From: JAXLSZ01 sp046330315 | Lineage (GTDB): Bacteria > Actinomycetota > Thermoleophilia > Solirubrobacterales > 70-9 | NCBI GenBank assembly: GCA_046330315.1 | Contig: JAXLSZ010000006.1 | Span: 310,001 to 374,000 of the forward strand | Direction: 5' to 3' | Length of the DNA: 64,000 nt | Shown here: piece by piece, positions 7,236 through 15,969 of the stretch | Position numbering within the stretch: position 1 is the stretch's first letter | How the letters are laid out: each line of letters begins with the position of its first letter | The notes under the pieces: generated by a model | What the model was told of the DNA's origin: nothing | The model's input: the letters and a program-made list of their open reading frames with translations, nothing else | Database searches by the model: none | Position numbers and translations under genes: made by a program

Positions 7236-9572
7236 ATGCTTGGGACCTACGCCTCGGTGGCGCTGATCTGCGCTGCCTCGATGCTGGCCGGGCGGGCGGT
7301 GCTCGCTCTCTGCGGGGAGGCGAGGTGGACCTGGCTGGAGCCCGCGGTGGGCTTCGCCGCGGCGATCGCCGTGGCCGGGATCGGGGCCCGGCTACCCTCG
7401 GCCGGCTCGGCTGTGATCGCCGGGACGATCGCGCTGATCGCCGCCTCGCTCCTCGCGCTCCGCCTCCCCTACCGGCTCGACCGCTCGGCGACCGGGGCGG
7501 CGGTGGCGGTCCTGCTGGTCGCGGTCCTCTCGATCCCCTTCGCGATCAGCGGGCGCTGGGGCCTGATCGGGGTCGGGTTCAACAACGACCTGGGCCTGCA
7601 CCTCGCCTGGAGCGAGTGGCTGCGCAGCGGGTTCGGGCCCGAGCCGGACGCGGGGTACCCGCTCGGTCCCCACGGGATCGCCGTCGCCACCGCGGCCTTC
7701 CCGAGGATCGCGCTTGGCCAGGCCTTCATCGGCGAGCTGATCGCGATCGGCGTGCTCACCGGGCTGACCGCGCTGGCCGCGCTCGGGGACCTCGGCCCGG
7801 CCCGGCGCACCTTCGCGGCGGTGCTGGTCGCCGTCCCCTACCTGGCGGTCTCCTACTTCGCCCAGGCCGCCTTCAAGGAGACCGCCCAGGCGCTGTTCGT
7901 GCTCGCCTACGCCGTGGCGCTGCCTCGGCTCGCCCCCTTCCCGGCCGGGGCCGAGCGGCTGCGGGCATTGGCGCCGGCCGGGGTGCTCTGCGCCGGGATC
8001 CTCTTCTCCTACAGCTTCGCCGGGCTGGCCTGGCCCGCGGCGATCACCGTGCTCTGGGGCCTCACCCTGCCCGGGTTCCGGCACGCCCTGAGTCCCCGCC
8101 GGCTGCGGCGGCGGCTGGCCCGGCCGGCGACCGCGGCCTGGGTGGGAGGCATCGCGCTCGCGGTGGTCCTGCTCGCCGTGATCGGGCCCTTCGGCTTCGC
8201 CAGCGGCTTCGGGCAGGTCGCCGGGAGCAACACCTACGGACCGGTCTCCCCGGGCGAGCTCTTCGCCCTCTGGCCCGCGGCCGACTACCGCCTCGACGCG
8301 GCCGGTGGGGCGCCGCTCGCCGGCCTCGCCGTCGCGATCGGGCTGCTGGCCGTGCTGACCGGGGTGGTCTGGTGGGCGCGGCGCGGCGAGCTCGCGGTCC
8401 CCGTCGCCCTCGGCGCCTGCCTGGCGCTCTACCTGGTGGCGCTGCCCTTCAGCGGCGACTACTCGCGCGCCAAGGCGCTGATGATCGCTGCGCCGCTGGC
8501 GATGCTGATCGCCTCCCGCGCGCTGCTGGCCGGTCCCGGGGCGGGCTGGCGCACCGCGGTCGCCGGCGGCAGGACGGCCAGGGTGGGCTGGGCGGCGCTC
8601 GCGGTCGCCTTCCTCGGGGGGGCCGTCTACTCGACCTTCCTGGTGCTGCGGGAGACGCCGGTCGGCCCGCCCGGCCACGGGGCCGAGCTGGCCGCCTTCG
8701 TCCCCCGCCTGAAGGGGCAGACGGTCCTCTACGCGGGGCAGGACCGGTTCGCCGCCTACCGCTTGCTGGGGGCCGACACCGACGTGCCGCTGGTCGAGTT
8801 CCCCGACCCCGACGTGGTCGAGCGGCCGACCAAGCCGTTCGACACCGGCGACGCCTACAGCCCGATCGACTTCGACTCCTTCACCTACGGGACGCTCAAC
8901 CACCACCGCTACGTGGTGACCAGCGCGGCCGCCTGGAACAGCCAGGCCCCGCCGAACTTCCGCCCGGTGGCGCGCACCCCCTCCTACATCCTCTGGGAGC
9001 GGCTGGCCAAGACGCCCCGCAACCGCCAGACCCTGCTGGAGGGGACCGAGCCCGCCGCCCGGGTCGACTGCGCGGCCCCGGAGACCCGGATCTTCGTCTC
9101 GCAGGGCGGGCGGGCCTCGCTCTTCCCGGCGCCGGTGATCGGGCCGAAGGGCGCCTGGTCCCCCGGGCCGACCCTGGAGACGGGCGGGAGCGCCGCCCAG
9201 ACGCTGCGCCTGCCGGCCGGGCGATACCGGCTCTCGATCCAGTACTTCTCGCCGGTCGGCCTGACCCTGACCGCGCCGGGGTTCGCCCGGCCGCTTGAGG
9301 CCGCCCTCGACGGCCAGCGCCCCAACACGATCAGCCTCGCCAACGACGGGCAGTACTGGCCGGCCGGGGTGATCACCGTGCGCAGGGCCGGCGCGGTCCG
9401 CTTCCGGGTCGCCGCCGCGGGGCCGAGCACGCTGCAGCGGATCACCGGCTACGACGGGCTCTCCTACGTCGGCCGCCTGGTCGCCGTCCCCGCGCGGCCC
9501 CACCGGACCGTGCCGCTGCGGAGCGCATGCGGCGGCTGGCTGGACTCCTACGAGGGGCCGGGGGCACCGTAG
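7236..9572 (+). CDS. Large multipass membrane protein, GT-C-like, unknown function (778 aa)
   Basis: About ten to twelve hydrophobic segments fill the first 500 residues, for example YASVALICAASMLAG, GAAVAVLLVAVLSIPFAI and VGGIALAVVLLAVI. A soluble beta-rich C-terminal domain of about 270 residues follows, ending in LRSACGGWLDSY. The layout resembles membrane glycosyltransferases of the GT-C type, and an early luminal acidic stretch (GVGFNNDLGLHLAWSEW) contains an aspartate where such enzymes carry a catalytic acid. That match is only by eye. It is divergently transcribed from the kinase-cyclase gene with about 50 bases between starts. The ATG at 7236 is chosen because earlier in-frame codons overlap the neighbour's coding region. 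Function should be left open. Confidence 0.75.
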   Translation: MLGTYASVALICAASMLAGRAVLALCGEARWTWLEPAVGFAAAIAVAGIGARLPSAGSAVIAGTIALIAASLLALRLPYRLDRSATGAAVAVLLVAVLSIPFAISGRWGLIGVGFNNDLGLHLAWSEWLRSGFGPEPDAGYPLGPHGIAVATAAFPRIALGQAFIGELIAIGVLTGLTALAALGDLGPARRTFAAVLVAVPYLAVSYFAQAAFKETAQALFVLAYAVALPRLAPFPAGAERLRALAPAGVLCAGILFSYSFAGLAWPAAITVLWGLTLPGFRHALSPRRLRRRLARPATAAWVGGIALAVVLLAVIGPFGFASGFGQVAGSNTYGPVSPGELFALWPAADYRLDAAGGAPLAGLAVAIGLLAVLTGVVWWARRGELAVPVALGACLALYLVALPFSGDYSRAKALMIAAPLAMLIASRALLAGPGAGWRTAVAGGRTARVGWAALAVAFLGGAVYSTFLVLRETPVGPPGHGAELAAFVPRLKGQTVLYAGQDRFAAYRLLGADTDVPLVEFPDPDVVERPTKPFDTGDAYSPIDFDSFTYGTLNHHRYVVTSAAAWNSQAPPNFRPVARTPSYILWERLAKTPRNRQTLLEGTEPAARVDCAAPETRIFVSQGGRASLFPAPVIGPKGAWSPGPTLETGGSAAQTLRLPAGRYRLSIQYFSPVGLTLTAPGFARPLEAALDGQRPNTISLANDGQYWPAGVITVRRAGAVRFRVAAAGPSTLQRITGYDGLSYVGRLVAVPARPHRTVPLRSACGGWLDSYEGPGAP

Positions 9573-9656
9573 ACCGGCGGTTAACAGCCATCGCACCCGC
9601 AGGCGCGCTCACCGTGCGGATGCGTCCGATGGCACTCAGAGCACTGCCAACTGCAA

Positions 9657-9684
9657 CGCCGCGCAGACGACTTGTTGCGCGGCG
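9657..9684 (+). terminator. Hairpin after the membrane protein gene
   Basis: There is a perfect 9-base inverted repeat, CGCCGCGCA, ten bases, TGCGCGGCG, followed at once by a second small GC hairpin (GGCGG/CCGCC). There is no T tract. It lies 85 bases after the stop of the membrane gene and just before the mazEF promoter, so it probably insulates the two units. Confidence 0.5.
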
Positions 9685-9695
9685 GGGGGCCGCCG

Positions 9696-9726
9696 TAGAC
9701 CCAATGTAGACAGGATAGTCTATAAT
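9696..9726 (+). promoter_or_regulatory. mazEF promoter with overlapping operator, leaderless
   Basis: A perfect -10 box TATAAT (9721-9726) lies 8 bases before the antitoxin ATG, so transcription should begin at or next to the start codon. A weak -35, TAGACC (9696-9701), is 19 bases upstream. The inverted repeat TAGAC, six bases, GTCTA (9707-9722) overlaps the -10 and is well placed for autorepression by the antitoxin or toxin-antitoxin complex. No Shine-Dalgarno sequence fits between the -10 and ATG. Confidence 0.65.
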
Positions 9727-9733
9727 TTCGGCT

Positions 9734-9982
9734 ATGAAGACGACGACGGTGCGGGTCCGGGTCAGCACGCGGGACGCGCTCGCCCGCCTCTGCCGGCAGC
9801 GCGGACTCAGTGCGGCCGACCTCATCGCCGAGCTCGTCGAGCGCCAGGAGCAGGACGAGATCCTCAAACGGATGAACGAGTGTTTCGCCACCCAGCGCCG
9901 CGACCCGGAGGCGTGGAGGTCCGAGCAGGCCGAGCGTGAGGCCTGGGAGGCAACCCTGATCGACGGCCTGGCAGACGCTTGA
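9734..9982 (+). CDS. MazE-type antitoxin (82 aa)
   Basis: This is a small acidic protein whose N terminus, KTTTVRVRVSTRDALARLC, is a short beta strand followed by a helix as in ribbon-helix-helix DNA-binding antitoxins. The charged helical C-terminal half (EEs and Rs from residue 36 on) is the part that usually wraps the toxin. It immediately precedes a PemK/MazF-type toxin, and its TGA overlaps the toxin's TTG by four bases, giving translational coupling. The promoter directly upstream carries a palindrome, consistent with autoregulation. The family pairing is well supported; the exact MazE subtype is not. Confidence 0.8.
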   Translation: MKTTTVRVRVSTRDALARLCRQRGLSAADLIAELVERQEQDEILKRMNECFATQRRDPEAWRSEQAEREAWEATLIDGLADA

Positions 9983-10320
9983 GCGACGCCTCACAGGGCG
10001 AGGTCTGGTTCTGCGAGCTCGATCCGACCCGCGGGCGGGAACAGGCCGGTCGCCGCCCGGTCGCGGTCATCTCCGTCGATCAGCTCGGCACCGGCCCCAG
10101 CGGCCTGGCGATCGTCGTCCCCCTGACGACGACGCCACAGGACAACCCGATACGCCCTACGATCGACCCCCCCGAGGGAGGCCTGCGGGAGCGAAGCTGG
10201 GCCCTGGCGGACATGGTCCGGTCGGTGGATCGCTCCCGCCTCGCGGAGCGCTGGGGGCGCCTGCGCCCGCAGACGGTGGATCAAATCGCGGCCAGGGTTC
10301 GGCTGCTGATCCGCACCTGA
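9979..10320 (+). CDS. MazF/PemK-type endoribonuclease toxin (113 aa)
   Basis: The sequence shows the PemK-like fold hallmarks: GEVWFCELDPTRGREQAGRRPVAVIS at the N terminus (the GxVWxxxxxPxxGxEqxgxRPxlVi pattern of MazF family mRNA interferases), then IVVPLTTTP, ALADMVRSVDRSRL and a C-terminal helix. Length is normal for the family. The conserved arginine of the RRP motif and the threonine of PLTTTP, both linked to catalysis in MazF, are present. The TTG start at 9979 overlaps the antitoxin stop and is the only start giving a full domain. It should cleave RNA and be held inactive by the upstream antitoxin. Confidence 0.9.
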   Translation: MSDASQGEVWFCELDPTRGREQAGRRPVAVISVDQLGTGPSGLAIVVPLTTTPQDNPIRPTIDPPEGGLRERSWALADMVRSVDRSRLAERWGRLRPQTVDQIAARVRLLIRT

Positions 10321-10357
10321 GGCCCCGCCTTTCCCCCTGGAGCCTGCGACCGCCTCT

Positions 10358-11026
10358 CTAGCCGCCCGGCAGCCCCGGCTCGAGGTCGGCTACCGCCCAG
10401 TCGGCTCCCGCCTCGCGGAGCTCGGGGACGTCGTAGGAGCCGGTCGCCACCCCGACCACCTTGATCCCCGCGCCGTGGCCGGCCTTGACGTCGCGCGGAG
10501 TGTCGCCGACCGCGATCGCCGCGGCCGGGTCGATGGTGCCGCCGGAGACCAGCTCGCCCCTGACCAGGGCCCGGCGGGTCAGCTCGGTGCGGTCGCGGGA
10601 GTCCGAGCCGTAGCCGCCGAAGCTGAAGAAGCGGTTGAGGTGCCCGCGGGAGAGCTTGATGTGGGCGGCGGCCTCGATGTTGCCGGTGACCAGGCCGAGC
10701 AGGGTGCCGGAGTCGATCAGGCCGTCGAGCAGCGCCTCCACACCGGGCATCACCCGGTAGCCATCGGACTCGGCGACCGTGTCGTGGAGGTGGCGAAGGT
10801 AGCCGGCGACCACGCGGGCCCGCTCGGCGGCGGTGCCCTCGCGGCCGACCACCTCGCGGAAGACGATCTCGGTGATCTCGGGATCGGTCATGCCGGCGTC
10901 GGTGTGCTCGCTGATGTCGGCATCGACACCGTGCAGCTCCCTGAAGGCCCGCTGCCAGGCGGCCGCCCCGGCGCCGCCGGTGACGAGCAGAGTGCCGTCG
11001 ATGTCGAAGAGGACGGCCTCAATCAC
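10358..11026 (-). CDS. HAD-family phosphatase, phosphoglycolate phosphatase-like (222 aa)
   Basis: The HAD motif I FDIDGTLL is at residues 7-14 (nucleophile D8, acid D10). A helical cap follows, then motif II LVTGNIE and motifs III/IV with VGDTPRDVKAG. Length and cap type fit the subclass IA hydrolases that include phosphoglycolate phosphatase and beta-phosphoglucomutase. The GTG at 11026 directly precedes the motif I strand, and there is little room for a longer start. It is the last gene of the tkt-tal-pgi series with a 47-base gap from pgi. Substrate is uncertain; a sugar phosphate or phosphoglycolate is plausible from context, including the glycolate oxidase genes 8 kb away. Confidence 0.85.
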   Translation of the reverse strand: MIEAVLFDIDGTLLVTGGAGAAAWQRAFRELHGVDADISEHTDAGMTDPEITEIVFREVVGREGTAAERARVVAGYLRHLHDTVAESDGYRVMPGVEALLDGLIDSGTLLGLVTGNIEAAAHIKLSRGHLNRFFSFGGYGSDSRDRTELTRRALVRGELVSGGTIDPAAAIAVGDTPRDVKAGHGAGIKVVGVATGSYDVPELREAGADWAVADLEPGLPGG

Positions 11027-11073
11027 CGCAGCAGGCCTTCGGGCTCGGCGAAAGTGCCGTTCGGGGACGGCAC

Positions 11074-12708
11074 CTAGCCCCTCCGCCTCGCCCGCCGGTA
11101 GCGGCGGATCAGCGCGTTGGTCGAGCTGTCGTGGCGGAGCTTCGGCTCCTCGCCTGCCTGAAGCTCTCCGACGATCGCCTGGGCGAGCGCCTTGCCCAGC
11201 TCCACCCCCCACTGGTCGAAGGAGTCGATGCCCCAGATCGCCCCCTGGGTGAAGACGCTGTGCTCGTACAGCGCCACCAGGCTGCCCAGCGTCGCCGGGG
11301 TGAGGCGCTCGACGAGGATCGTGTTGGTCGGGCGGTTGCCCTCGAAGGTGCGGTGCGGGACCAGCTCCTCGGGCGTGCCCTCGGCGCGGACCTGCTCGGC
11401 GCTCTTGCCGAAGGCCAGGGCCTCGGCCTGGGCGAAGACGTTGGAGACCAGCAGGTCGTGGTGCTCGCCGAGCGGGTTGAGCGAGTGCAGGAAGCCGATC
11501 AGGTCGCAGGGGATCAGCTCCGTCCCCTGGTGGATCAGCTGGTAGAAGGAGTGCTGGCCGTTGGTGCCCGGCTCGCCCCAGTAGATCGCCCCCGTCTGGT
11601 AGTCGACCCGGGCGCCGTCGAGGGTGACGTGCTTGCCGTTCGACTCCATGGTGAGCTGCTGGAGGTAGGCGGGGAAGCGGTGCAGGTACTGGTCGTAGGG
11701 GAGCACCGCCTGGGTCTGGGCGCCGAAGAAGTTCCCGTACCAGACGGCGAGCATGCCGAGCAGGGCGGGGAGGTTGAGCGCCAGCGGGGCCTCGCGGAAG
11801 TGCTCGTCGATGGCGTGGAAGCCGCCGAGCATCTCCGCGAAGCGGGCCGGCCCGATCGCCAGCATGGTGGAGAGGCCGATCGCCGAGTCCATCGAGTAGC
11901 GCCCGCCGACCCACTCCCAGAAGCCGAACATGTTCTCGGTGTCGATCCCGAACTCCGCCACGCCCTCCGCGTTGGTGGAGACGGCGACGAAGTGGCGGGC
12001 GACGGCGGCTTCGTCGCCTCCCAGGCCGGCCAGCGACCACTCGCGCGCCGTGCGGGCGTTGGTCATCGTCTCCAGGGTCGTGAAGGTCTTGGAGGAGATC
12101 ACGAACAGGGTCTCGGCGGGGTCGAGGTCGCGGGTCGCCTCGGCGAAGTCGGTGCCGTCGACGTTGGAGACGAAGCGGAAGGTCATCTCCCTGCGGCTGT
12201 AGTGGCGGAGCGCCTCGTAGGCCATCACCGGCCCGAGGTCCGAGCCGCCGATCCCGATGTTGACGACGTTGCGGATCGGCCTGCCGGTGTGCCCCTTCCA
12301 CTCCTCCGAGCGGACCCGCTCGCAGAAGGCGGCCATCCGGTCGAGCACCTCGTGGACCTGCTTGACGACGTCGGTGCCCTCGACGATCAGCGAGCGCTCG
12401 CGGGGCATCCGCAGCGCCACGTGCAGGACCGAGCGGTCCTCGGAGACGTTGATCCGCTCGCCGGCGAACATCGCCTCGCGGCGCTCGGGCATCCCGGCCT
12501 CCTCGGCGAGGCGGGCGAGCAGGATCAGGGTCTCGTCCGTGACCCTGTTCTTGGAGAAGTCGAGGTGGATGCCGGCGCCGTCGGCGACCAGCCTCTCGCC
12601 GCGACCGGGGTCCGAGGCGAAGAGGTCGCGCAGGTGCGCCTCGCCGATCCCGGCCGCGTGGTGCTCGGAGAGCGCCCCGAAGGCGGGGAGGTCGCGCAGG
12701 GCGCTCAA
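11074..12708 (-). CDS. pgi: Glucose-6-phosphate isomerase (544 aa)
   Basis: It interconverts glucose 6-phosphate and fructose 6-phosphate. Recognisable blocks are FSKNRVTDETL, VVNIGIGGSDLGPVMAYEAL, the TLFVISSKTFTT stretch, YWGEPGTNGQHSFYQLIHQG with the catalytic glutamate, and the family signature FDQWGVELGKALA near the C terminus. Length matches long bacterial Pgi. The TTG at 12708 gives a full-length start. It lies 34 bases after tal in one minus-strand unit with tkt and tal, linking glycolysis and the non-oxidative pentose phosphate branch. There are no anomalies. Confidence 0.97.
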   Translation of the reverse strand: MSALRDLPAFGALSEHHAAGIGEAHLRDLFASDPGRGERLVADGAGIHLDFSKNRVTDETLILLARLAEEAGMPERREAMFAGERINVSEDRSVLHVALRMPRERSLIVEGTDVVKQVHEVLDRMAAFCERVRSEEWKGHTGRPIRNVVNIGIGGSDLGPVMAYEALRHYSRREMTFRFVSNVDGTDFAEATRDLDPAETLFVISSKTFTTLETMTNARTAREWSLAGLGGDEAAVARHFVAVSTNAEGVAEFGIDTENMFGFWEWVGGRYSMDSAIGLSTMLAIGPARFAEMLGGFHAIDEHFREAPLALNLPALLGMLAVWYGNFFGAQTQAVLPYDQYLHRFPAYLQQLTMESNGKHVTLDGARVDYQTGAIYWGEPGTNGQHSFYQLIHQGTELIPCDLIGFLHSLNPLGEHHDLLVSNVFAQAEALAFGKSAEQVRAEGTPEELVPHRTFEGNRPTNTILVERLTPATLGSLVALYEHSVFTQGAIWGIDSFDQWGVELGKALAQAIVGELQAGEEPKLRHDSSTNALIRRYRRARRRG

Positions 12709-12742
12709 GGGCGCCGCCGCTCGCCGGCCCGGCGGGCTTGGC

Positions 12743-13816
12743 TCACGCGACCTTCTGGCGCTCGATCGAGGCGAGCAGCTCGTTCCAGGAGTCCACGAAG
12801 GCGGCCTTGCCCTCCTCCTGGAGCCGGGCGGCCAGCTCCGCGACGTCGAATCCGGCCTCGGCGAACGCGGCGAGCACCTCCTCGGCGTCGCCCCCGTCGG
12901 GCTCCAGCGCGCCCTCGACGCGGCCGTGGTCGGCGAAGGCCTTCAGCGTCTCGTCGGGCATCGTGTTGACCGTGAAGGGCGCGGCGAGCGCCTCGATGTA
13001 GAGGACGTCGGAGGCGCGGGGGTCCTTGGTCCCGGTGGAGGCCCAGAGCAGGCGCTGCGGGCGGGCGCCCTGGTTGGCCAGCGCCTGCCAGCGGTCGGAC
13101 TCCAGGAGCTCGCGGTAGGCGCGGTAGGCGCGGCCGCCGATCGCGATGCCCAGCCTGTCGCGGAGCTCGTCGGGGACCGTCTCGATCACCGCCTTGTCCC
13201 AGCGGCTGACGAACAGCGAGGCCACCGAGGGGACGGCGGGGTCGAGGCCGTCGGCGATCCGCCGCTCGACGCCGCTCATGTAGGCCTGGGCGGCGCCGAG
13301 GTAGTGCTCGCGGTCGAAGAGAAGCGTCACGTTGACCGGGATACCGGCGTGGATCGAGGCCGAGATCGCCTCGTGGCCCGCCCGGGTTCCGGGGATCTTG
13401 ATGAACAGGTTGGGGCGTCCGGCGCGGCGGTGCAGCTCGGCGGCCTGGGCGATCGTCGCCTCGGTGTCGTCGGCGAGCTTCGGGGAGACCTCAAGGGAGA
13501 CGAAGCCGTCCACCCCGTCGGTGCGGGTGTGGACGGGCCCGAACATGTCGGCGGCGGCCTGCAGGTCGGCGATCGCCAGCCGGAAGAAGATCTCCTCGGT
13601 CGTCCCGGCGCTGCCGCGCTCCTGCGAGATCTGGCTGTCGTAGGCGTCGCCCCCGCTGATCGCCTTGTCGAAGATCGTCGGGTTGGAGGTCAGCCCGGAG
13701 ACGTCGTGGTCGTCTATGTAGCCCTTCAGCACCCCCTCGGAGAGCATCGGCCGGGTGATGTTGTCCACCCAGAGGCTCTGCCCCAGGTCGTGCAGCTTCC
13801 TGGTCGACTCGCTCAT
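12743..13816 (-). CDS. tal: Transaldolase (357 aa)
   Basis: It transfers a dihydroxyacetone unit between sugar phosphates. The Schiff-base lysine lies in NLFIKIPGT (K140), and the N-terminal block GLTSNPTIFDKAISG and RLLWASTGTKDP are characteristic of the longer actinobacterial/cyanobacterial type. The ATG at 13816 overlaps the tkt stop (ATGA), showing coupling. It is cytoplasmic. Length is normal for the roughly 360-residue class. Confidence 0.97.
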   Translation of the reverse strand: MSESTRKLHDLGQSLWVDNITRPMLSEGVLKGYIDDHDVSGLTSNPTIFDKAISGGDAYDSQISQERGSAGTTEEIFFRLAIADLQAAADMFGPVHTRTDGVDGFVSLEVSPKLADDTEATIAQAAELHRRAGRPNLFIKIPGTRAGHEAISASIHAGIPVNVTLLFDREHYLGAAQAYMSGVERRIADGLDPAVPSVASLFVSRWDKAVIETVPDELRDRLGIAIGGRAYRAYRELLESDRWQALANQGARPQRLLWASTGTKDPRASDVLYIEALAAPFTVNTMPDETLKAFADHGRVEGALEPDGGDAEEVLAAFAEAGFDVAELAARLQEEGKAAFVDSWNELLASIERQKVA

Positions 13817-15873
13817 GCGTCCTTTCCTCCGATCAGCTCTCTGGCGACTTCGGTGACTTTCTCAGGGGTGAATCCGAACTTGTTCTCGACCTCGCGAAGC
13901 GGGGCCGAGGCGCCGAAGGTGTGCATCCCGACGATCCGGCCGGCGGGGCCGACGTAGCGGTCCCACCCAAGGGTAGAGGCCTGCTCGACGGCGACCCGGG
14001 CCGTGACCGCGCCGGGCAGCACGCTCTCCCGGTAGGAGGCGTCCTGGCGGTCGAAGAGCTGCCAGGAGGGCAGGCTGACCACCCGAGCCGCGGCGCCCTC
14101 GGCGCTCAGCTCCTCATAGGCGCTCACCGCGAGGTGCACCTCGCTGCCCGTCGCGATCAGGATCACCTCGGGCTCGCCCTCGCAGTCGGCGAGCACGTAG
14201 CCGCCGCGCGCCAGCCCCTCGGCCGGCGCGTAGCGCTCGCGGTCGAGGACCGGCAGACCCTGGCGGCTGAGGACCAGGGCGACCGGCTCGTGGCGCAGCG
14301 GCACGATCACCTGCCAGGCGGCGGCGACCTCGTTGGCGTCGCAGGGGCGGATCACGTTGAGGTTGGGGATCGCCCGCAGCGAGGCGAGCTGCTCGACCGG
14401 CTGGTGGGTCGGGCCGTCCTCGCCGAGCCCGATCGAGTCGTGGCTGAGCCAGTGGATGACCGGCAGCTCCATCAGCGCCGAGAGGCGGATCGCGGGGCGG
14501 GCGTAGTCGGAGAAGATCAGGTAGGTCGACCAGACCGGGCGGATCTTGGAGAGGGCGAGGCCGTTGGAGATCGCCGCCGACTCGTGCTCGCGGATGCCGT
14601 AGTGGAGGACGCGCCCGTCGCGGTCCTCGGGCTGGAACTCCCCGGCGCCCTCGAAGTCCAGCCCGCTGGCCGCCGAGCCGGTCAGGTCCGCGGAGCCGCT
14701 GAGCAGCCAGGGGATGCGGGGCGCGATCGCGTTGAGCACCCGGTGGGAGGCCTTGCGGGTCGCGACCGGCTCGCCGCCGGGCTCGAAGGTGGGGATGTCC
14801 GCGTCCCAGCCCTCGGGCGCCTCGCGGCGCTGCATCGCCTCGATCTCGGCCGCCGCCTCGGGGGCGGCATCGACCCTGGAGCGCCACTCCGCGTGCAGGC
14901 GGGCGCCGCGCTCGCCGATGCCCGCCGCGAAGTGCTCGTAGACCCCGTCGGGGACGAGGAACCGGGCGTCGGGGGGCCAGCCGTAGGCGAGCTTGGTCTC
15001 GCGCACCTCCTCGGCCCCGAGCGGCTCGCCGTGGGCGGCCGGGGTGTCCTGCTTGTGGGGGGATCCGTAGCCGATGTGGCTGTCCACGATGATCAGGGTC
15101 GGGCGGTCGGGCTCGGCGCGGAACTCCTCGAAGGCGCGGGTCAGCAGCTCGATGTCGTTGGCGTCGCCGACCCGGGTGACGTTCCAGCGGTAGCCGATGA
15201 AGCGCGCCGCGACGTCGTCCTCGTAGGTGATCTCGGTGCGGCCGTCGATCGTGATGTGGTTGTTGTCGTAGATCCAGCAGAGGTTGTCGAGGCGCTGGTG
15301 CCCGGCGATCGAGGCGGCTTCGCCGGAGACGCCCTCCATCAGGCAGCCATCCCCGGCGATCGCGTAGACGTCGAAGTCGAAGAGCCCCGAGCCGTAGCGC
15401 TGGCGGCACCACTTGCCGGCGATCGCCATTCCCACCGAGGTGGCGACACCCTGGCCGAGCGGGCCGGTGGTCGTTTCGATTCCCGAGGCGAGCCGGTACT
15501 CGGGGTGGCCGGCGGCCTTGGAGTCGAGCTGGCGGAAGCTCTCGATGTCGGCGAGGCTGATCGCCGGCTCGCCGAGGGTCTCGTAGTCGGAGTCCACGGC
15601 CCTGACCCGGGCCAGGTGAAGCAGCGAGTAGAGCAGCATCGAGGCGTGCCCCGCGGAGAGCACGAAGCGGTCGCGGTTGGGCCAGATCGGGTCGGCCGGG
15701 TCGAAGCGCAGGAACCTCTGCCAGAGCGTGTAGGCGACGGGCGCCAGCGCCATCGGCGTCCCCGGATGCCCCGAGTTGGCCTTCTGGATCGCGTCGATCG
15801 AGAGCGTCCGGATCGTGTTGATGCAGAGCTCGTCGATGTCGGCGCCCTGCGGCTTGGCGGCAGCGGCCTCCAT
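13813..15873 (-). CDS. tkt: Transketolase (686 aa)
   Basis: This is a thiamine-diphosphate enzyme of the pentose phosphate pathway. The TPP-binding motif runs GDGCLMEGVSGEAASIAGH through IYDNNHITIDG. The N-terminal ANSGHPGTPMALAPVAY, the central HDSIGLGEDGPTHQP and the C-terminal transketolase domain are all present. Length is typical. The ATG at 15873 opens the tkt-tal-pgi-HAD unit, divergent from rpiA with about 95 bases between the two starts, which must hold both promoters. Confidence 0.97.
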   Translation of the reverse strand: MEAAAAKPQGADIDELCINTIRTLSIDAIQKANSGHPGTPMALAPVAYTLWQRFLRFDPADPIWPNRDRFVLSAGHASMLLYSLLHLARVRAVDSDYETLGEPAISLADIESFRQLDSKAAGHPEYRLASGIETTTGPLGQGVATSVGMAIAGKWCRQRYGSGLFDFDVYAIAGDGCLMEGVSGEAASIAGHQRLDNLCWIYDNNHITIDGRTEITYEDDVAARFIGYRWNVTRVGDANDIELLTRAFEEFRAEPDRPTLIIVDSHIGYGSPHKQDTPAAHGEPLGAEEVRETKLAYGWPPDARFLVPDGVYEHFAAGIGERGARLHAEWRSRVDAAPEAAAEIEAMQRREAPEGWDADIPTFEPGGEPVATRKASHRVLNAIAPRIPWLLSGSADLTGSAASGLDFEGAGEFQPEDRDGRVLHYGIREHESAAISNGLALSKIRPVWSTYLIFSDYARPAIRLSALMELPVIHWLSHDSIGLGEDGPTHQPVEQLASLRAIPNLNVIRPCDANEVAAAWQVIVPLRHEPVALVLSRQGLPVLDRERYAPAEGLARGGYVLADCEGEPEVILIATGSEVHLAVSAYEELSAEGAAARVVSLPSWQLFDRQDASYRESVLPGAVTARVAVEQASTLGWDRYVGPAGRIVGMHTFGASAPLREVENKFGFTPEKVTEVARELIGGKDA

Positions 15874-15969
15874 CTACTCGCCCGATCCTAGCTGCGCGGT
15901 ATCCCGGCTTTGTCGCGTTTGTGTGATTGTTGGGGACGTGAGCAGCGCCAAGAGGCGAGAGCAGCCGCG

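Noticed and set aside
2657..9298. A very long plus-strand frame of 2213 residues
   Set aside because: It is antisense to the kinase-cyclase gene and then out of frame over the membrane protein gene; composition is Arg/Gly/Pro-rich with no domains.
7392..9596. Minus-strand 734-residue frame
   Set aside because: Shadow of the membrane protein gene; high Arg, Gly and Pro and no recognisable fold.
11131..12969. Plus-strand 612-residue frame
   Set aside because: Antisense to pgi, whose product is unmistakable.
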